In this document: positions 38,882 through 48,367 of the stretch, one piece after another
How positions within the stretch are numbered: position 1 is the stretch's first letter
Layout: each line of letters begins with the position of its first letter
Source: Cellvibrionales bacterium UBA4451
Lineage (GTDB): Bacteria; Pseudomonadota; Gammaproteobacteria; Pseudomonadales; Porticoccaceae
DNA: 64,000 nt
Assembly (NCBI GenBank): GCA_002390285.1
Contig: DGPB01000015.1
Coordinates: forward strand, 59,595-123,594
Direction: 5' to 3'
The notes under the pieces: model-generated
Database searches by the model: none
Told to the model about the DNA's origin: nothing
Seen by the model: the letters and a program-made list of their open reading frames with translations, nothing else
Made by a program: the position numbers and the translations under genes

Positions 38882-39709
38882 ATGTCTGAAAAACTACAAA
38901 AAATACTTGCTAGTGCTGGTTATGGCTCGCGTCGTGAGCTGGAGAAGTGGATTAGTGATGGCCGTGTCAGCGTCAACGGTAAGGTGGCAAAACTCGGAGA
39001 TAGAGTTACTCTTGACGACACTGTGATCGTGGATGGTAAGCGCGCCAGGCTTCCTGCTAAAGATCAGCGAATTCGCGTCCTGCTCTATAACAAGCCCGAA
39101 GGGGAAGTCTGTACTCGTTCTGATCCTGACGGTCGAAAAACAGTGTTTGAGCACTTGCCAAAGCTAAAAAATGAGCGGTGGATTGCTGTTGGGCGTTTGG
39201 ATATTAATACTTCTGGGCTGCTTCTTTTTACTAATAATGGCGAACTGGCGAATAAGCTTATGCACCCATCCTCGAGCATTGATCGCGAGTATCTGGTCCG
39301 CATACACGGTGCAGTCGATGATGAGATGATGAAGCGACTCCGTGAAGGTGTGTTGCTTGAAGATGGAATGGCAAAGTTCAGTGATATTGTTCCCGGAGAG
39401 AGGGTTGGTACCAACGGCTGGTATACCGTGGCATTGATGGAAGGTCGAAATCGTGAAGTAAGGCGATTGTGGGAATCTCAGAATGTCGAAGTTAACCGTC
39501 TCAAGCGAGTAAGATTTGGTCCTATTTTTATGCCATCCTATGCTCGCCGTGGTCAGTGGGTTGAGCTTGATGAAAAAGCACTCAATGACCTGTTGGTCGT
39601 TGTGAATATGCGGGTGGCGAAGAAGCAGAAACGATTATTGCCAGATGATCAGGTGCGCATGGATCGTCAGTTAAAACGATTGCGTTCCAAAGGGCCTAGC
39701 TCAAAATAG
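38882..39709 (+). CDS. rluB: 23S rRNA pseudouridine synthase RluB
   Basis: 275 residues. N-terminal S4 domain (EKLQKILASAGYGSRRELEKWI), then the RsuA-family catalytic domain with the nucleophile Asp in VGRLDINTSGLLLFTNNG and the closing EGRNREVRRLWE and VNRLKRVRFGPI. RluB makes pseudouridine 2605 in 23S rRNA. The C-terminus is basic. Placement after scpB is conserved across gammaproteobacteria and supports RluB over RsuA or RluE. Confidence 0.94.
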   Translation: MSEKLQKILASAGYGSRRELEKWISDGRVSVNGKVAKLGDRVTLDDTVIVDGKRARLPAKDQRIRVLLYNKPEGEVCTRSDPDGRKTVFEHLPKLKNERWIAVGRLDINTSGLLLFTNNGELANKLMHPSSSIDREYLVRIHGAVDDEMMKRLREGVLLEDGMAKFSDIVPGERVGTNGWYTVALMEGRNREVRRLWESQNVEVNRLKRVRFGPIFMPSYARRGQWVELDEKALNDLLVVVNMRVAKKQKRLLPDDQVRMDRQLKRLRSKGPSSK

Positions 39710-39756
39710 ACTTTCAATAAGAGCCCTATAAATATTCTGCGCAACCGCCCGCTATC

Positions 39757-40503
39757 CTATTGTGCGTCTAGTGACTGCCCAGTTATACCTCTGCTTTCTT
39801 TGCCCATGAGGTACAGATAAGTAGGCATAATTTCTTCCGGCGTTTTCACGCTTGATGGGTCTTCAGCCGGGTAGGCGGCAGCTCGCATTCTAGTTCGGGT
39901 TGCCCCGGGGTTGATACAGTTAACCCGGATGTTGCTAACGCCCTCTAGCTCATGTGCCAATACCTGTGACATCCCTTCGGTAGCAAACTTCGAAATGGCA
40001 TAGGCACCCCAGTAGGGCTTTCCGGCTCTACCTACACTTGATGTGGTAAAAATCAGAGAGGCGTTGTCAGATTTTTCCAGCAATGGCAGCAGTGCCTTGG
40101 TCATCATGAACTCAGCAGTCACATTTACCTGCATCACCTTTTGCCAAGTACTCAGTTTATAATTGGCGATAGGTGTACGTTGGCCAAGTTCACCGGCATT
40201 GTGAAGCAGTCCGTCTAATTGGCCGAAGGCCTCTTCTAGGTGATTGTGCATATCTTCATAATCTTTTTCTGAAGCACCTTCAAGGCAGACGGGGTAAATG
40301 GCAGGTTGTGGACCTCCAGCAGCTTCAATGGCGTCGTAGATCGCCTCTAATTTGGGTACAGTTCGACCCATCAAGATAACGGTTGCACCGCAAGATGCAA
40401 AGGTCTTGGCGGCAACGGCCCCAATGCCATCACTGGCTCCAGTAACACCGATAATTTTTCCTGCGAGCAGGTCTTTAGGTGCGCTGTAATGTGTTGAGTC
40501 CAT
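39757..40503 (-). CDS. yciK: YciK-type short-chain dehydrogenase
   Basis: 248 residues, classical SDR. Cofactor motif GVTGASDGIGAVAAKTF, NAGELGQRTPI (NAG motif), catalytic TTSSVGRAGKPYWGAYAISK with the Ser, Tyr and Lys. INPGATRTRMRAAAYPAEDP is typical of YciK. The substrate is unknown. It is last in a leftward set ubiG-mupP-yciK, the order seen in Pseudomonas, 15 bases after mupP. Confidence 0.92.
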   Translation of the reverse strand: MDSTHYSAPKDLLAGKIIGVTGASDGIGAVAAKTFASCGATVILMGRTVPKLEAIYDAIEAAGGPQPAIYPVCLEGASEKDYEDMHNHLEEAFGQLDGLLHNAGELGQRTPIANYKLSTWQKVMQVNVTAEFMMTKALLPLLEKSDNASLIFTTSSVGRAGKPYWGAYAISKFATEGMSQVLAHELEGVSNIRVNCINPGATRTRMRAAAYPAEDPSSVKTPEEIMPTYLYLMGKESRGITGQSLDAQ

Positions 40504-40518
40504 GGTGGTCGACGTTCC

Positions 40519-41211
40519 TTAAAGTATGAGTGCTAACAGTTGGGAGGCCGAGGTAACCGTGTAGTGGGCTCCCCAGGATGTAGGGTCTTCATCGTCGTCT
40601 ATATAGCCATAAGCAGCGGCTATGGTGGTGGTGCCTGCACGCAGGCCCGCTTCAATGTCACGTTGGTGGTCGCCAATGTAAATGGATTCCCTGGGGCTGA
40701 CCCCTAATTGTTGGCAGGCGAGAATGACGGGTTCAGGGTCAGGCTTGGTTTTCGTCACATGATCCGGACACACGACAGTTGAGGGTGCGGGGTACAGTGG
40801 TAGCTGCTCTAAAATCGCTCGGGTAAAGCTTTCGGGTTTATTAGTGACAATTCCCCAGGGAATGTGTTGCTGTCCTAGTGTTTCGAGTAGCTCTGTAATA
40901 CCTTGAAAAGGACGTGTTTGATCAGCCAGATTCGCCATATATAGCATTAGTAACTCTTGACGAATAGGCTCAAAATCCGGGTGCTTTTCCTCCAGTTCAA
41001 ACACTTTTTTGATGATGCCCACAGAGCCGTGGGTGACCAATCGACGAATGCTCTCCGCTGGCAGTAGTGGCATTCCTTTTCTTTCAAGCAATCGGTTGGT
41101 GGCTGTGAGGAAGTCTGGCGCAGTATCGAGTAAGGTCCCGTCAAGATCAAATAAGACGGCCTGAAATTTTGTACTGCTTGTTGTTTTTGTAGGTGTCATA
41201 GGGATTGGCAT
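40519..41211 (-). CDS. mupP: HAD phosphatase, probable N-acetylmuramate 6-phosphate phosphatase MupP
   Basis: 230 residues. HAD motif I FDLDGTLLDTAPDF, motif II IVTNKPESF, and motifs III/IV KTKPDPEPVILACQ with IYIGDHQRDIEAG. By sequence it belongs to the phosphoglycolate phosphatase group, but its place between ubiG and yciK is that of Pseudomonas MupP, which dephosphorylates MurNAc-6-P in the AmgK-MurU peptidoglycan recycling route. No other gene of that route is in the window. The start shares a base with the ubiG stop. Confidence 0.8.
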   Translation of the reverse strand: MPIPMTPTKTTSSTKFQAVLFDLDGTLLDTAPDFLTATNRLLERKGMPLLPAESIRRLVTHGSVGIIKKVFELEEKHPDFEPIRQELLMLYMANLADQTRPFQGITELLETLGQQHIPWGIVTNKPESFTRAILEQLPLYPAPSTVVCPDHVTKTKPDPEPVILACQQLGVSPRESIYIGDHQRDIEAGLRAGTTTIAAAYGYIDDDEDPTSWGAHYTVTSASQLLALIL

Positions 41212-41918
41212 CAGGCAGGTTTACGGGCGTAGACTAAATAGTTCACATCTACATCCTTATCGTTGAGACGATAGTGCTTGGTCAGTGGGTTGTAGACCAT
41301 GCCTGTCATTGTTTGTACTTCAAGGCCGCATTCTCTGACCCAGTTGCAAAGTTCAGAGGGGCGAATAAACTTCCCGTAATCATGGGTGCCTTTGGGTAAC
41401 AGTTTTAGCAGGTACTCGGCCCCGATGACCGCGAAAAGATAAGCTTTTGGGTTGCGATTGATGGTAGAAAAATACAGGTGTCCCCCGGGTTTAACCAGCC
41501 TGGCGCAGGCGTTAATGACCGAGCGGGGATCCGGTACATGCTCCAGCATTTCAAGGCAGGTGACGATATCAAATTCTTCTGGATGTTGTTCCGCCATCTG
41601 TTCGGCTGTGCACTGTTGATAGTTGAGTGACACTCCCATTTCCAGGCTGTGAAGCCGGGCGACAGCCAGTGGTGCTTCGCCCATATCAATGCCAGTGACT
41701 TCGGCGCCTCGCTGGGCCATAGACTCTGCCAGGATACCTCCGCCGCAACCCACATCGAGCAGCGTGCATTCAGCGACAGGCGAGTGTTCGTCTATCCAAT
41801 TTGCTCTGAGAGGGTTTATGTCATGCAGTGGTTTGAATTCACTTTCTTTGTCCCACCAGCGGCTGGCCAGAGCTTCAAACTTGGCAATTTCAGCCTGGTC
41901 TATATTGGGTTTTGACAT
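41211..41918 (-). CDS. ubiG: Ubiquinone biosynthesis O-methyltransferase UbiG
   Basis: 235 residues from ATG 41918 (a TTG directly before it is less likely). [20 protein letters not shown] opens the family; SAM motif I is [52 protein letters not shown] and [14 protein letters not shown] are UbiG signatures, and [20 protein letters not shown] closes it. UbiG performs both O-methylations in ubiquinone synthesis at the membrane surface. Confidence 0.96.
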   Translation of the reverse strand: MSKPNIDQAEIAKFEALASRWWDKESEFKPLHDINPLRANWIDEHSPVAECTLLDVGCGGGILAESMAQRGAEVTGIDMGEAPLAVARLHSLEMGVSLNYQQCTAEQMAEQHPEEFDIVTCLEMLEHVPDPRSVINACARLVKPGGHLYFSTINRNPKAYLFAVIGAEYLLKLLPKGTHDYGKFIRPSELCNWVRECGLEVQTMTGMVYNPLTKHYRLNDKDVDVNYLVYARKPA

Positions 41919-42029
41919 CAACGGATTCCGACATGAGTTGTACGTGAATGATTGTTTGGTTTTATCTACCAGCTCTCTTGGCTGGAGAGAAAAGTTTCTA
42001 TTTTCTCATCTGTCATTGTAATGATGCCG
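41919..42029. other. Gap between mtaD and ubiG, no gene seen
   Basis: 111 bases with an imperfect inverted repeat around AGCTCTCTTGGCTGGAGAGAAAAG (about 41970-41995). It probably holds the ubiG promoter on the minus strand; no clear -10/-35 pair was identified. Confidence 0.3.
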
Positions 42030-43355
42030 CTAGTTACCATGAGCTATTTTTCGTTGCCACTGTCGAGCCTTGATGAGTACTTCTTGCTCATTTATGGTTT
42101 GTAACTGCCGTTCTACCATGAGAGCTGCACCATTGACCCATAGGTGGCTAACACGACTGCCTGCATTGGTGTAAACCAATTGAGAGGCAGGATTATACAG
42201 TGGTTCGGATTCAATTGTGCCAAGTGCGACGGCCGCTAAGTCAGCGCTCTTGCCAATTTCAATACTGCCAATCTGATCGTCCCAACCCATCGCTTTGGCA
42301 CCATTAATGGTTGCCATTTGCAAGGCAGTATGGGCGTCAACGGCGCCGGCATCCCCCGATACAGCTTTGGCAACAAGTGCGGCTGTGGACATCTCTCCGA
42401 ACATATCCAGATTGTTGTTACTGGCTGCACCGTCAGTGCCCAGAGCCACATTGATACCTGAATCCAGTAACGTTTTCACAGGACAAAATCCGCTGGCCAA
42501 TTTTAGATTGGACTCAGGGCAGTGAATTACGTGCGCGTTATGCTCCATCAAAGTGGCGATGTCCTGTTCATCGACCTGTGTCATATGAACGCATTGGGCC
42601 AGAGGGGATATAAGGCCCAGTTTTACTAGTCGCTGTATAGGCCTCATGCCATGTTCTGAAAGGCTGTCGGCGACTTCTTTCGCTGTTTCGTGAAGATGGA
42701 TCTGCACGCAGCTATCGAGTTCTTCTGCGTAGGTGGCTATTGTTTCTAGCGGCCCGTTTGAGAGGGTGTAAGGGGCGTGAGGGCCAAAAGCAATACGAAT
42801 AAGGTCTCGATCTTTGTAGTCATCACGTAGCTGTAGGCCTTTATGAATATAATCATCTGGGCCGCGGCCCCAAGCCGAGGGGAAATCAAATACAGGGAAG
42901 GCTATTTGGCTACGAATTCCAGCATGGCTGGCAACATCGGCGGCACAGTCTGGGAAAAAATACATATCCGAGAAGCAGCTGGTTCCGCTGCGAATCATTT
43001 CAGCAATAGCGAGTTCAGTGCCATCACGGACAAAGTCCTCGCTAACCCATTGTCCTTCGGCCGGCCATATATACTTTTCCAGCCAAGTTTGCAGTGGTTG
43101 GTCATCGGCATAGCCGCGAAGAAGGGTCATGGCTGCATGGCTGTGGGCGTTGATGAGCCCGGGAATTAGAGCATGCTGAGGCAGTTCAACCTGTTCTCTA
43201 GCGATATATTTTCTGGTCGCTTCAGCAGTGGGAAGAATCGCCACAATATTTCCCTGATCTATCGCGACAGAACAGTTTTCAAAGACTTTTCCCTTCGGGA
43301 TGACGGGTATGGTCCACCGGGCTGAAATGAGCAGGTCGACGGATATGGCTGTCAT
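42030..43355 (-). CDS. mtaD: TRZ/ATZ amidohydrolase, probable 5'-methylthioadenosine/S-adenosylhomocysteine deaminase
   Basis: 441 residues from the ATG at 43355, which has AAAGGA about nine bases upstream; the longer frame to 43406 was not used. Metal-binding HSHAAM in PGLINAHSHAAMTLLRGYAD, HLHETAKEV, the catalytic CVHMTQVDE and HVIHCPESNLKLASG, and GTDGAASNNNLDMFGEM are all present. Homologues deaminate methylthioadenosine and S-adenosylhomocysteine to the inosine forms, replacing MTA phosphorylase routes. Located between ubiG and gyrA as in Pseudomonas. Confidence 0.9.
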   Translation of the reverse strand: MTAISVDLLISARWTIPVIPKGKVFENCSVAIDQGNIVAILPTAEATRKYIAREQVELPQHALIPGLINAHSHAAMTLLRGYADDQPLQTWLEKYIWPAEGQWVSEDFVRDGTELAIAEMIRSGTSCFSDMYFFPDCAADVASHAGIRSQIAFPVFDFPSAWGRGPDDYIHKGLQLRDDYKDRDLIRIAFGPHAPYTLSNGPLETIATYAEELDSCVQIHLHETAKEVADSLSEHGMRPIQRLVKLGLISPLAQCVHMTQVDEQDIATLMEHNAHVIHCPESNLKLASGFCPVKTLLDSGINVALGTDGAASNNNLDMFGEMSTAALVAKAVSGDAGAVDAHTALQMATINGAKAMGWDDQIGSIEIGKSADLAAVALGTIESEPLYNPASQLVYTNAGSRVSHLWVNGAALMVERQLQTINEQEVLIKARQWQRKIAHGN

Positions 43356-43455
43356 TGCGGGGTTATTCCTTTGGCGATAAATAAGTTGGGCAGTATACAT
43401 CCACAAAAAAGATCCTTAAACAAGGACCTGCGGGGGACGAAGGCGTGACATTTTG

Positions 43456-43464
43456 TGGTATTAT
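43456..43464 (+). promoter_or_regulatory. Extended -10 promoter of gyrA
   Basis: TG at 43456-43457, one base, then TATTAT at 43459-43464 form an extended -10 element. The -35 region (GACGAA around 43436) is poor, as expected for extended -10 promoters. Transcription would start near 43471, giving about 50 bases of leader before gyrA. Confidence 0.5.
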
Positions 43465-43521
43465 CCCGCGCTTGTTTTGACGGCTTGGCCGTTGATAGGC
43501 ATAAGAGGGATGAGCAGTCGT

Positions 43522-46128
43522 ATGGGTGAGTTAGCCAAAGAAATTCTAACCGTTAACATCGAAGACGAGTTGCGGCAGTCGTATCTCGATTACGCCATGA
43601 GCGTTATCGTTGGTCGAGCACTGCCAGACGTCAGAGATGGCCTTAAGCCAGTACACCGTCGCGTGCTGTTCGCGATGAGCGTGCTCAATAACGATTGGAA
43701 CAAATCCTACAAAAAATCTGCACGTATTGTCGGTGATGTGATTGGTAAGTATCACCCCCACGGCGACTCCGCTGTGTATGACACTATTGTTCGGATGGCT
43801 CAGCCTTTCTCTCTTCGCTACATGCTAGTGGATGGACAGGGCAACTTTGGTTCTGTGGATGGTGATTCCGCCGCAGCCATGCGTTACACCGAAATCCGTA
43901 TGTCCAAGATTGCCCACTCATTGTTAGCGGATTTGGATAAAGAAACCGTTGATTATGTGGAAAACTACGATGGAACCGAACTGATTCCAGATGTGTTGCC
44001 CACGCGGGTGCCTAATCTGCTGGTTAATGGTTCATCCGGTATTGCTGTGGGCATGGCGACCAACATTCCACCCCATAACCTGAAAGAGGTGATCAACGGT
44101 TGCTTGGCATTGATTGACAATGCCGATATATCCATCGATGAGTTGATGGAACACATTCCGGGCCCTGATTTTCCTACTGCCGCTATTATTAACGGCAGGG
44201 CGGGGATTATTCAGGCCTACCGTACTGGACGTGGACGTATTTATATACGCGCCAGAGCGGTTGTAGAGGTTAATGAAAAGACAGGTCGTGAGACCATAAT
44301 TATTTCTGAGCTTCCCTATCAGTTGAATAAGGCGCGTCTGATTGAGCGCATTGCTGAACTGGTTAAAGAAAAGAAAATTGAAGGCATTTCTGAGCTTCGA
44401 GATGAGTCGGATAAAGATGGCCTGCGAGTGGTTATCGAGATAAGGAAAGGTGAAGTGGGCGAGGTGGTTCTCAATAACCTCTATGCTCAGACCCAGTTGC
44501 AGAATGTATTTGGTATCAATGTTGTTGCTTTGGTCGATGGTCAGCCGCGAACGCTTAATCTGAAGGAAATGTTGGAGGCGTTTGTTCGTCACCGTCGTGA
44601 AGTTGTCACACGTCGTACGGTATATCTGCTGCGTAAGGCTCGCGAGCGAGGCCATATTCTGGAAGGTCTGGCAGTCGCTATTGCCAATATTGACCAAGTT
44701 ATCGAATTAATCAAATCGTCGCCTACCCCCGCTGAAGCTCGGGAGCGCCTGATTGCCCAAGGCTGGGATGCAAGTACTGCCAGCCAGTTTTTGGCGCGTG
44801 CGGGTACTGATGCTAGTCGCCCTGAGGACTTGGGGCCGGACTACGGCATGCGTGAGGGACAATACTACCTTTCACCTGCACAGGCTCAGGCCATTCTTGA
44901 ATTACGTTTGCACCGTCTTACGGGTATGGAGCACGATAAGCTGCTTACTGAATATCAGGAAAAACTACTGGAAATTACGGAGTACCTGACTATTCTTGGC
45001 GATGCCAATGTGCTCATGCAGCTGATTCGTGAAGAACTGGAAGCGGTGAGTGAAGAGTTTGGAGATGACCGCCGTAGTGAGATTGTGGAGTCTCAACACG
45101 ACCTCACTATCGAAGATTTGATCACTGAAGAAGATCGGGTGGTCACTATCTCCCATGGTGGTTATGCCAAAACCCAAGCTCTGAGTGATTACCAGGCCCA
45201 GCGCCGTGGAGGCATGGGTAAATCGGCCACAGCAGTGAAGGATGAGGATTTTGTTGAACACTTACTCATCGCCAATACCCACAGCACGATTCTTTGTTTC
45301 ACTAACCTGGGCAAAGTCTATTGGTTGAAGGTGTATCAAATTCCTCTGGCAGGGCGGAATTCACGTGGGCGCCCCATGGTGAACCTATTGCCACTGGGCG
45401 AGAACGAACGCATTAGTTCTATTCTGCCTGTTGACGAGTATCGGGATGACCGTTTTGTCATTATGGCTACAGCCAACGGTACTGTTAAGAAGACCTCGCT
45501 AGATCAATACTCTCGCCCCCGCAGCGTTGGGTTGCGTGCTGTTGACCTGGTGGAAGGGGATTATTTGGTCGGCACGGCTATTACTGATGGGAACAGCGAC
45601 GTGATGCTGTTTAGTAGCGAAGGTAAAGCGGTACGATTTGCAGAATCAGATGTTAGGGCAATGGGTCGTGTATCCAAAGGGGTTCGCGGTATGCGATTGC
45701 CTGAGGGGCATCAAGTGCTCTCGATGGTCATTCCAGAAGAAGATGGTCGAGTTCTGACCGTTTCTAATAATGGTTATGGTAAACGAACGGCTTTGACCGA
45801 ATTTCCTACCAAGGGACGCGGTGGTAAAGGCATGATTGCTATTCAGGCCAGTGAGAGAAACGGACCTCTCGTGGGCGCTGTACAGATGTTCGAGGGGGAT
45901 GAAATCATGTTGATTTCAGACCAGGGTACGATGGTTCGTACACGCGGCGACGAGATATCTGTATTGGGCCGTAACACTCAAGGGGTCAGAGTCATTCGCT
46001 TGAAAGAGGCTGAGTCCTTAGTCGGGCTTGCTCGTATTGAAGAACCGGAACCCGTTCCAGTTGACGGTGACTTGGTTGAAGGTGAGTCAGGTGATGACGA
46101 TGTAACAGAGGTTGCGTCGGACGTGTGA
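43522..46128 (+). CDS. gyrA: DNA gyrase subunit A
   Basis: 868 residues from ATG 43522, matching the family start MGELAKEIL; upstream in-frame codons (43453, 43510) were rejected for this reason and because AGAGGG fits 43522 better. Catalytic Tyr122 lies in [10 protein letters not shown]. The quinolone-resistance region reads [12 protein letters not shown] with Ser83 and Asp87, the sensitive-type residues. The GyrA box QRRGGMGK and six beta-propeller repeats follow, ending in an acidic tail. Gyrase introduces negative supercoils. Confidence 0.97.
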   Translation: MGELAKEILTVNIEDELRQSYLDYAMSVIVGRALPDVRDGLKPVHRRVLFAMSVLNNDWNKSYKKSARIVGDVIGKYHPHGDSAVYDTIVRMAQPFSLRYMLVDGQGNFGSVDGDSAAAMRYTEIRMSKIAHSLLADLDKETVDYVENYDGTELIPDVLPTRVPNLLVNGSSGIAVGMATNIPPHNLKEVINGCLALIDNADISIDELMEHIPGPDFPTAAIINGRAGIIQAYRTGRGRIYIRARAVVEVNEKTGRETIIISELPYQLNKARLIERIAELVKEKKIEGISELRDESDKDGLRVVIEIRKGEVGEVVLNNLYAQTQLQNVFGINVVALVDGQPRTLNLKEMLEAFVRHRREVVTRRTVYLLRKARERGHILEGLAVAIANIDQVIELIKSSPTPAEARERLIAQGWDASTASQFLARAGTDASRPEDLGPDYGMREGQYYLSPAQAQAILELRLHRLTGMEHDKLLTEYQEKLLEITEYLTILGDANVLMQLIREELEAVSEEFGDDRRSEIVESQHDLTIEDLITEEDRVVTISHGGYAKTQALSDYQAQRRGGMGKSATAVKDEDFVEHLLIANTHSTILCFTNLGKVYWLKVYQIPLAGRNSRGRPMVNLLPLGENERISSILPVDEYRDDRFVIMATANGTVKKTSLDQYSRPRSVGLRAVDLVEGDYLVGTAITDGNSDVMLFSSEGKAVRFAESDVRAMGRVSKGVRGMRLPEGHQVLSMVIPEEDGRVLTVSNNGYGKRTALTEFPTKGRGGKGMIAIQASERNGPLVGAVQMFEGDEIMLISDQGTMVRTRGDEISVLGRNTQGVRVIRLKEAESLVGLARIEEPEPVPVDGDLVEGESGDDDVTEVASDV

Positions 46129-46140
46129 CAGGCAGAAATC

Positions 46141-47226
46141 ATGGTAAACAACAATAAACTTAGCCAGTTAAGAGAGCAGATCGACGCAATTGATAGTCGG
46201 ATTTTAGCGTTGATCAGTGAGCGTGCTGAGTGTGCGCAGAAAGTGGCTGAAGTTAAGCAGGCTGAGGGTGATACCGTTTATTTTCGTCCCGAGCGGGAAG
46301 CTCAGGTACTGCGCAATATCATGGAGAAAAATCAAGGTCCTTTGGGCAATGAGGAAATGGCTCGGCTATTTCGTGAAATCATGTCGGCCTGCCTTGCATT
46401 GGAACAGCCAATTAAAGTGGCCTTTCTCGGCCCTGAAGGAACCTTTACACAGGAAGCGGCGCTGAAACACTTCGGCCATTCAGCGGTTACTGTCTCGATG
46501 AATGCCATAGATGAAGTGTTTCGAGAGGTCGATGCTGGTGCCGCTAACTACGGCGTGGTACCTGTTGAAAACTCTACTGAAGGTGTGATTAATCACACCT
46601 TGGATACTTTTCTGGATTCCACCTTGAATATTTGTGGTGAAGTGGAACTTCGAATCCACCACCACTTGCTTGCAGGGGAAAATACGGATAAAAATCAGGT
46701 TACGCGGGTATATTCCCATGCCCAATCCCTTGCTCAATGCAGAAAGTGGTTGGATGCTCATTACCCCAAGGCAGAGCGAGTAGCCGTTAGTAGTAATGCT
46801 GAGGCAGCAAAGCGTATTAAAGGCGAGTGGAATGCGGCGGCTATTGCAGGTGATATGGCTGCAGAGCTTTATGGCTTGGTAAAGCTGTCTGAGAAGATTG
46901 AAGACCGGCCTGATAATTCCACTCGATTCCTCATTATTGGGCGTGAAAATGTTGCATCCAGTGGGGATGATAAAACCTCGATAATTGTTGCTGCTCGCAA
47001 TGAACCGGGTGCGTTACACAACCTTTTGGAGCCTTTTCACCGCGAGGGTGTGGATCTGACTCGAGTGGAGACGCGGCCTTCACGTACCGGTAAGTGGAAC
47101 TATGTCTTCTTTGTCGATTTTGAAGGGCATCGAGATGACCCCAATGTTGCAGCAGTGCTAACCGAGGTCGGCCAGTTGGTGGCCGAACTGAGAGTGCTCG
47201 GATCCTATCCGAAAGCTGCGTTATAA
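46141..47226 (+). CDS. pheA: Bifunctional chorismate mutase/prephenate dehydratase (P-protein)
   Basis: 361 residues. Chorismate mutase helix LREQIDAIDSRILALISERA and FRPEREAQVLR (about 1-90); prephenate dehydratase (AFLGPEGTFTQEAAL, VENSTEGVINHTLD, DNSTRFLIIG; about 95-275); ACT regulatory domain (NEPGALHNLLEPFHREGVDLT, ETRPSR). It converts chorismate to phenylpyruvate, with feedback by phenylalanine through the ACT domain. Only 12 bases separate it from gyrA; serC, normally in between in Pseudomonas, is absent. Confidence 0.96.
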   Translation: MVNNNKLSQLREQIDAIDSRILALISERAECAQKVAEVKQAEGDTVYFRPEREAQVLRNIMEKNQGPLGNEEMARLFREIMSACLALEQPIKVAFLGPEGTFTQEAALKHFGHSAVTVSMNAIDEVFREVDAGAANYGVVPVENSTEGVINHTLDTFLDSTLNICGEVELRIHHHLLAGENTDKNQVTRVYSHAQSLAQCRKWLDAHYPKAERVAVSSNAEAAKRIKGEWNAAAIAGDMAAELYGLVKLSEKIEDRPDNSTRFLIIGRENVASSGDDKTSIIVAARNEPGALHNLLEPFHREGVDLTRVETRPSRTGKWNYVFFVDFEGHRDDPNVAAVLTEVGQLVAELRVLGSYPKAAL

Positions 47227-47251
47227 CCCCCCCCGTATTTGGCTACTATTT

Positions 47252-48367
47252 ATGACCTTGGATTTAAAAAGTCTGGCTCTACCGGGCGTACAGCGCCTGC
47301 AGCCCTATCAGGGTGGCAAGCCTGTTGAAGAGCTTGAGCGAGAGCTCGGGATTCGCGGTGCTATTAAGCTGGCAAGTAACGAGAATCCATTGGGGCTTAG
47401 TGCTGTTGCTAGAGCTGCAATTGAAGAATCACTAATAGATGGTGCTCGGTATCCCGATGGTAATGGCTTTTATCTAAAGCAAAAACTAGCAGAGAAGTTC
47501 TCTGTGGGTACTGATCAGCTTACCCTTGGCAATGGCTCTAATGATGTGTTGGAATTGATGGCCAGAGGGTTTCTTGGTTCTGAGCATAATGCCGTGTTTT
47601 CCGAGCATGCCTTTGTGGTTTATCAGTTAGCCATCACGGCCCAGAATGCTAAGGCGATTGTCGTTCCTGCCCGTCATTGGGGGCACGACTTGGCGGCTAT
47701 GGCTGCGGCGGTTGATGATCATACTCGACTGATGTTTATTGCCAACCCTAACAATCCCACGGGCACATGGGTTGCGCTCGACGATATTGAAAGCCTGATG
47801 AAGAAAGTGCCTCAGCATGTGCTGGTGGTAGTCGATGAGGCCTATTTTGAATATGTTGATAAGCCAGCATACGGCACGGCACTAAGTTTGCTGGATCAAT
47901 ATCCAAATCTAGTGATTACGCGGACTTTTTCTAAGGCCTATGGCTTGGCCTCATTGAGGGCTGGTTACGCAGTTTCCCATCCCGATGTGGCCGATATTAT
48001 CAACCGTGTACGCCAGCCATTTAATATTAATAGTATGGCCTTAGCTGCTGCTGTTGCAGTTCTGGATGATCAAGATTACCTCGGTCGAAGTATTGAAATT
48101 AACCGCAAAGGCTGCGAGCAGCTGACCTCTGGGTTTAGTCAAATGGGGCTCGACTTTATACCCTCTGTGGGAAATTTCATTGCGGTAGAGATCCCTGGCA
48201 ATATCCAAGCGCTTTATCAAGCGTTGTTACAGCTTGGCGTCATTGTTCGGCCCATTGGCCTCTACGGTATGCCAAATCATTTGCGCGTATCTATTGGGTT
48301 GCCGGAAGAGAATCAGCGGTTTTTGGATACGCTTAGGCAATTGTTATCGGAGCGGGGGGGCACCTGA
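47252..48367 (+). CDS. hisC: Histidinol-phosphate aminotransferase (HisC2 type)
   Basis: 371 residues, class I/II aminotransferase. KLASNENPLGLS, FIANPNNPTGTWV, VVDEAYFEYVD and the PLP lysine region TRTFSKAYGLASLRAGYAV are visible. In this aromatic operon between pheA and tyrA it may transaminate prephenate or arylpyruvates as well as histidinol phosphate (inference from context). A run of eight C lies in the 25-base gap after pheA. The stop shares a base with the next start (TGATG). Confidence 0.93.
   Translation: MTLDLKSLALPGVQRLQPYQGGKPVEELERELGIRGAIKLASNENPLGLSAVARAAIEESLIDGARYPDGNGFYLKQKLAEKFSVGTDQLTLGNGSNDVLELMARGFLGSEHNAVFSEHAFVVYQLAITAQNAKAIVVPARHWGHDLAAMAAAVDDHTRLMFIANPNNPTGTWVALDDIESLMKKVPQHVLVVVDEAYFEYVDKPAYGTALSLLDQYPNLVITRTFSKAYGLASLRAGYAVSHPDVADIINRVRQPFNINSMALAAAVAVLDDQDYLGRSIEINRKGCEQLTSGFSQMGLDFIPSVGNFIAVEIPGNIQALYQALLQLGVIVRPIGLYGMPNHLRVSIGLPEENQRFLDTLRQLLSERGGT

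Noticed and set aside
44032..44697. 221-codon frame antisense to gyrA
   Set aside because: Lies wholly opposite conserved gyrA codons, low-complexity translation, no ribosome site.
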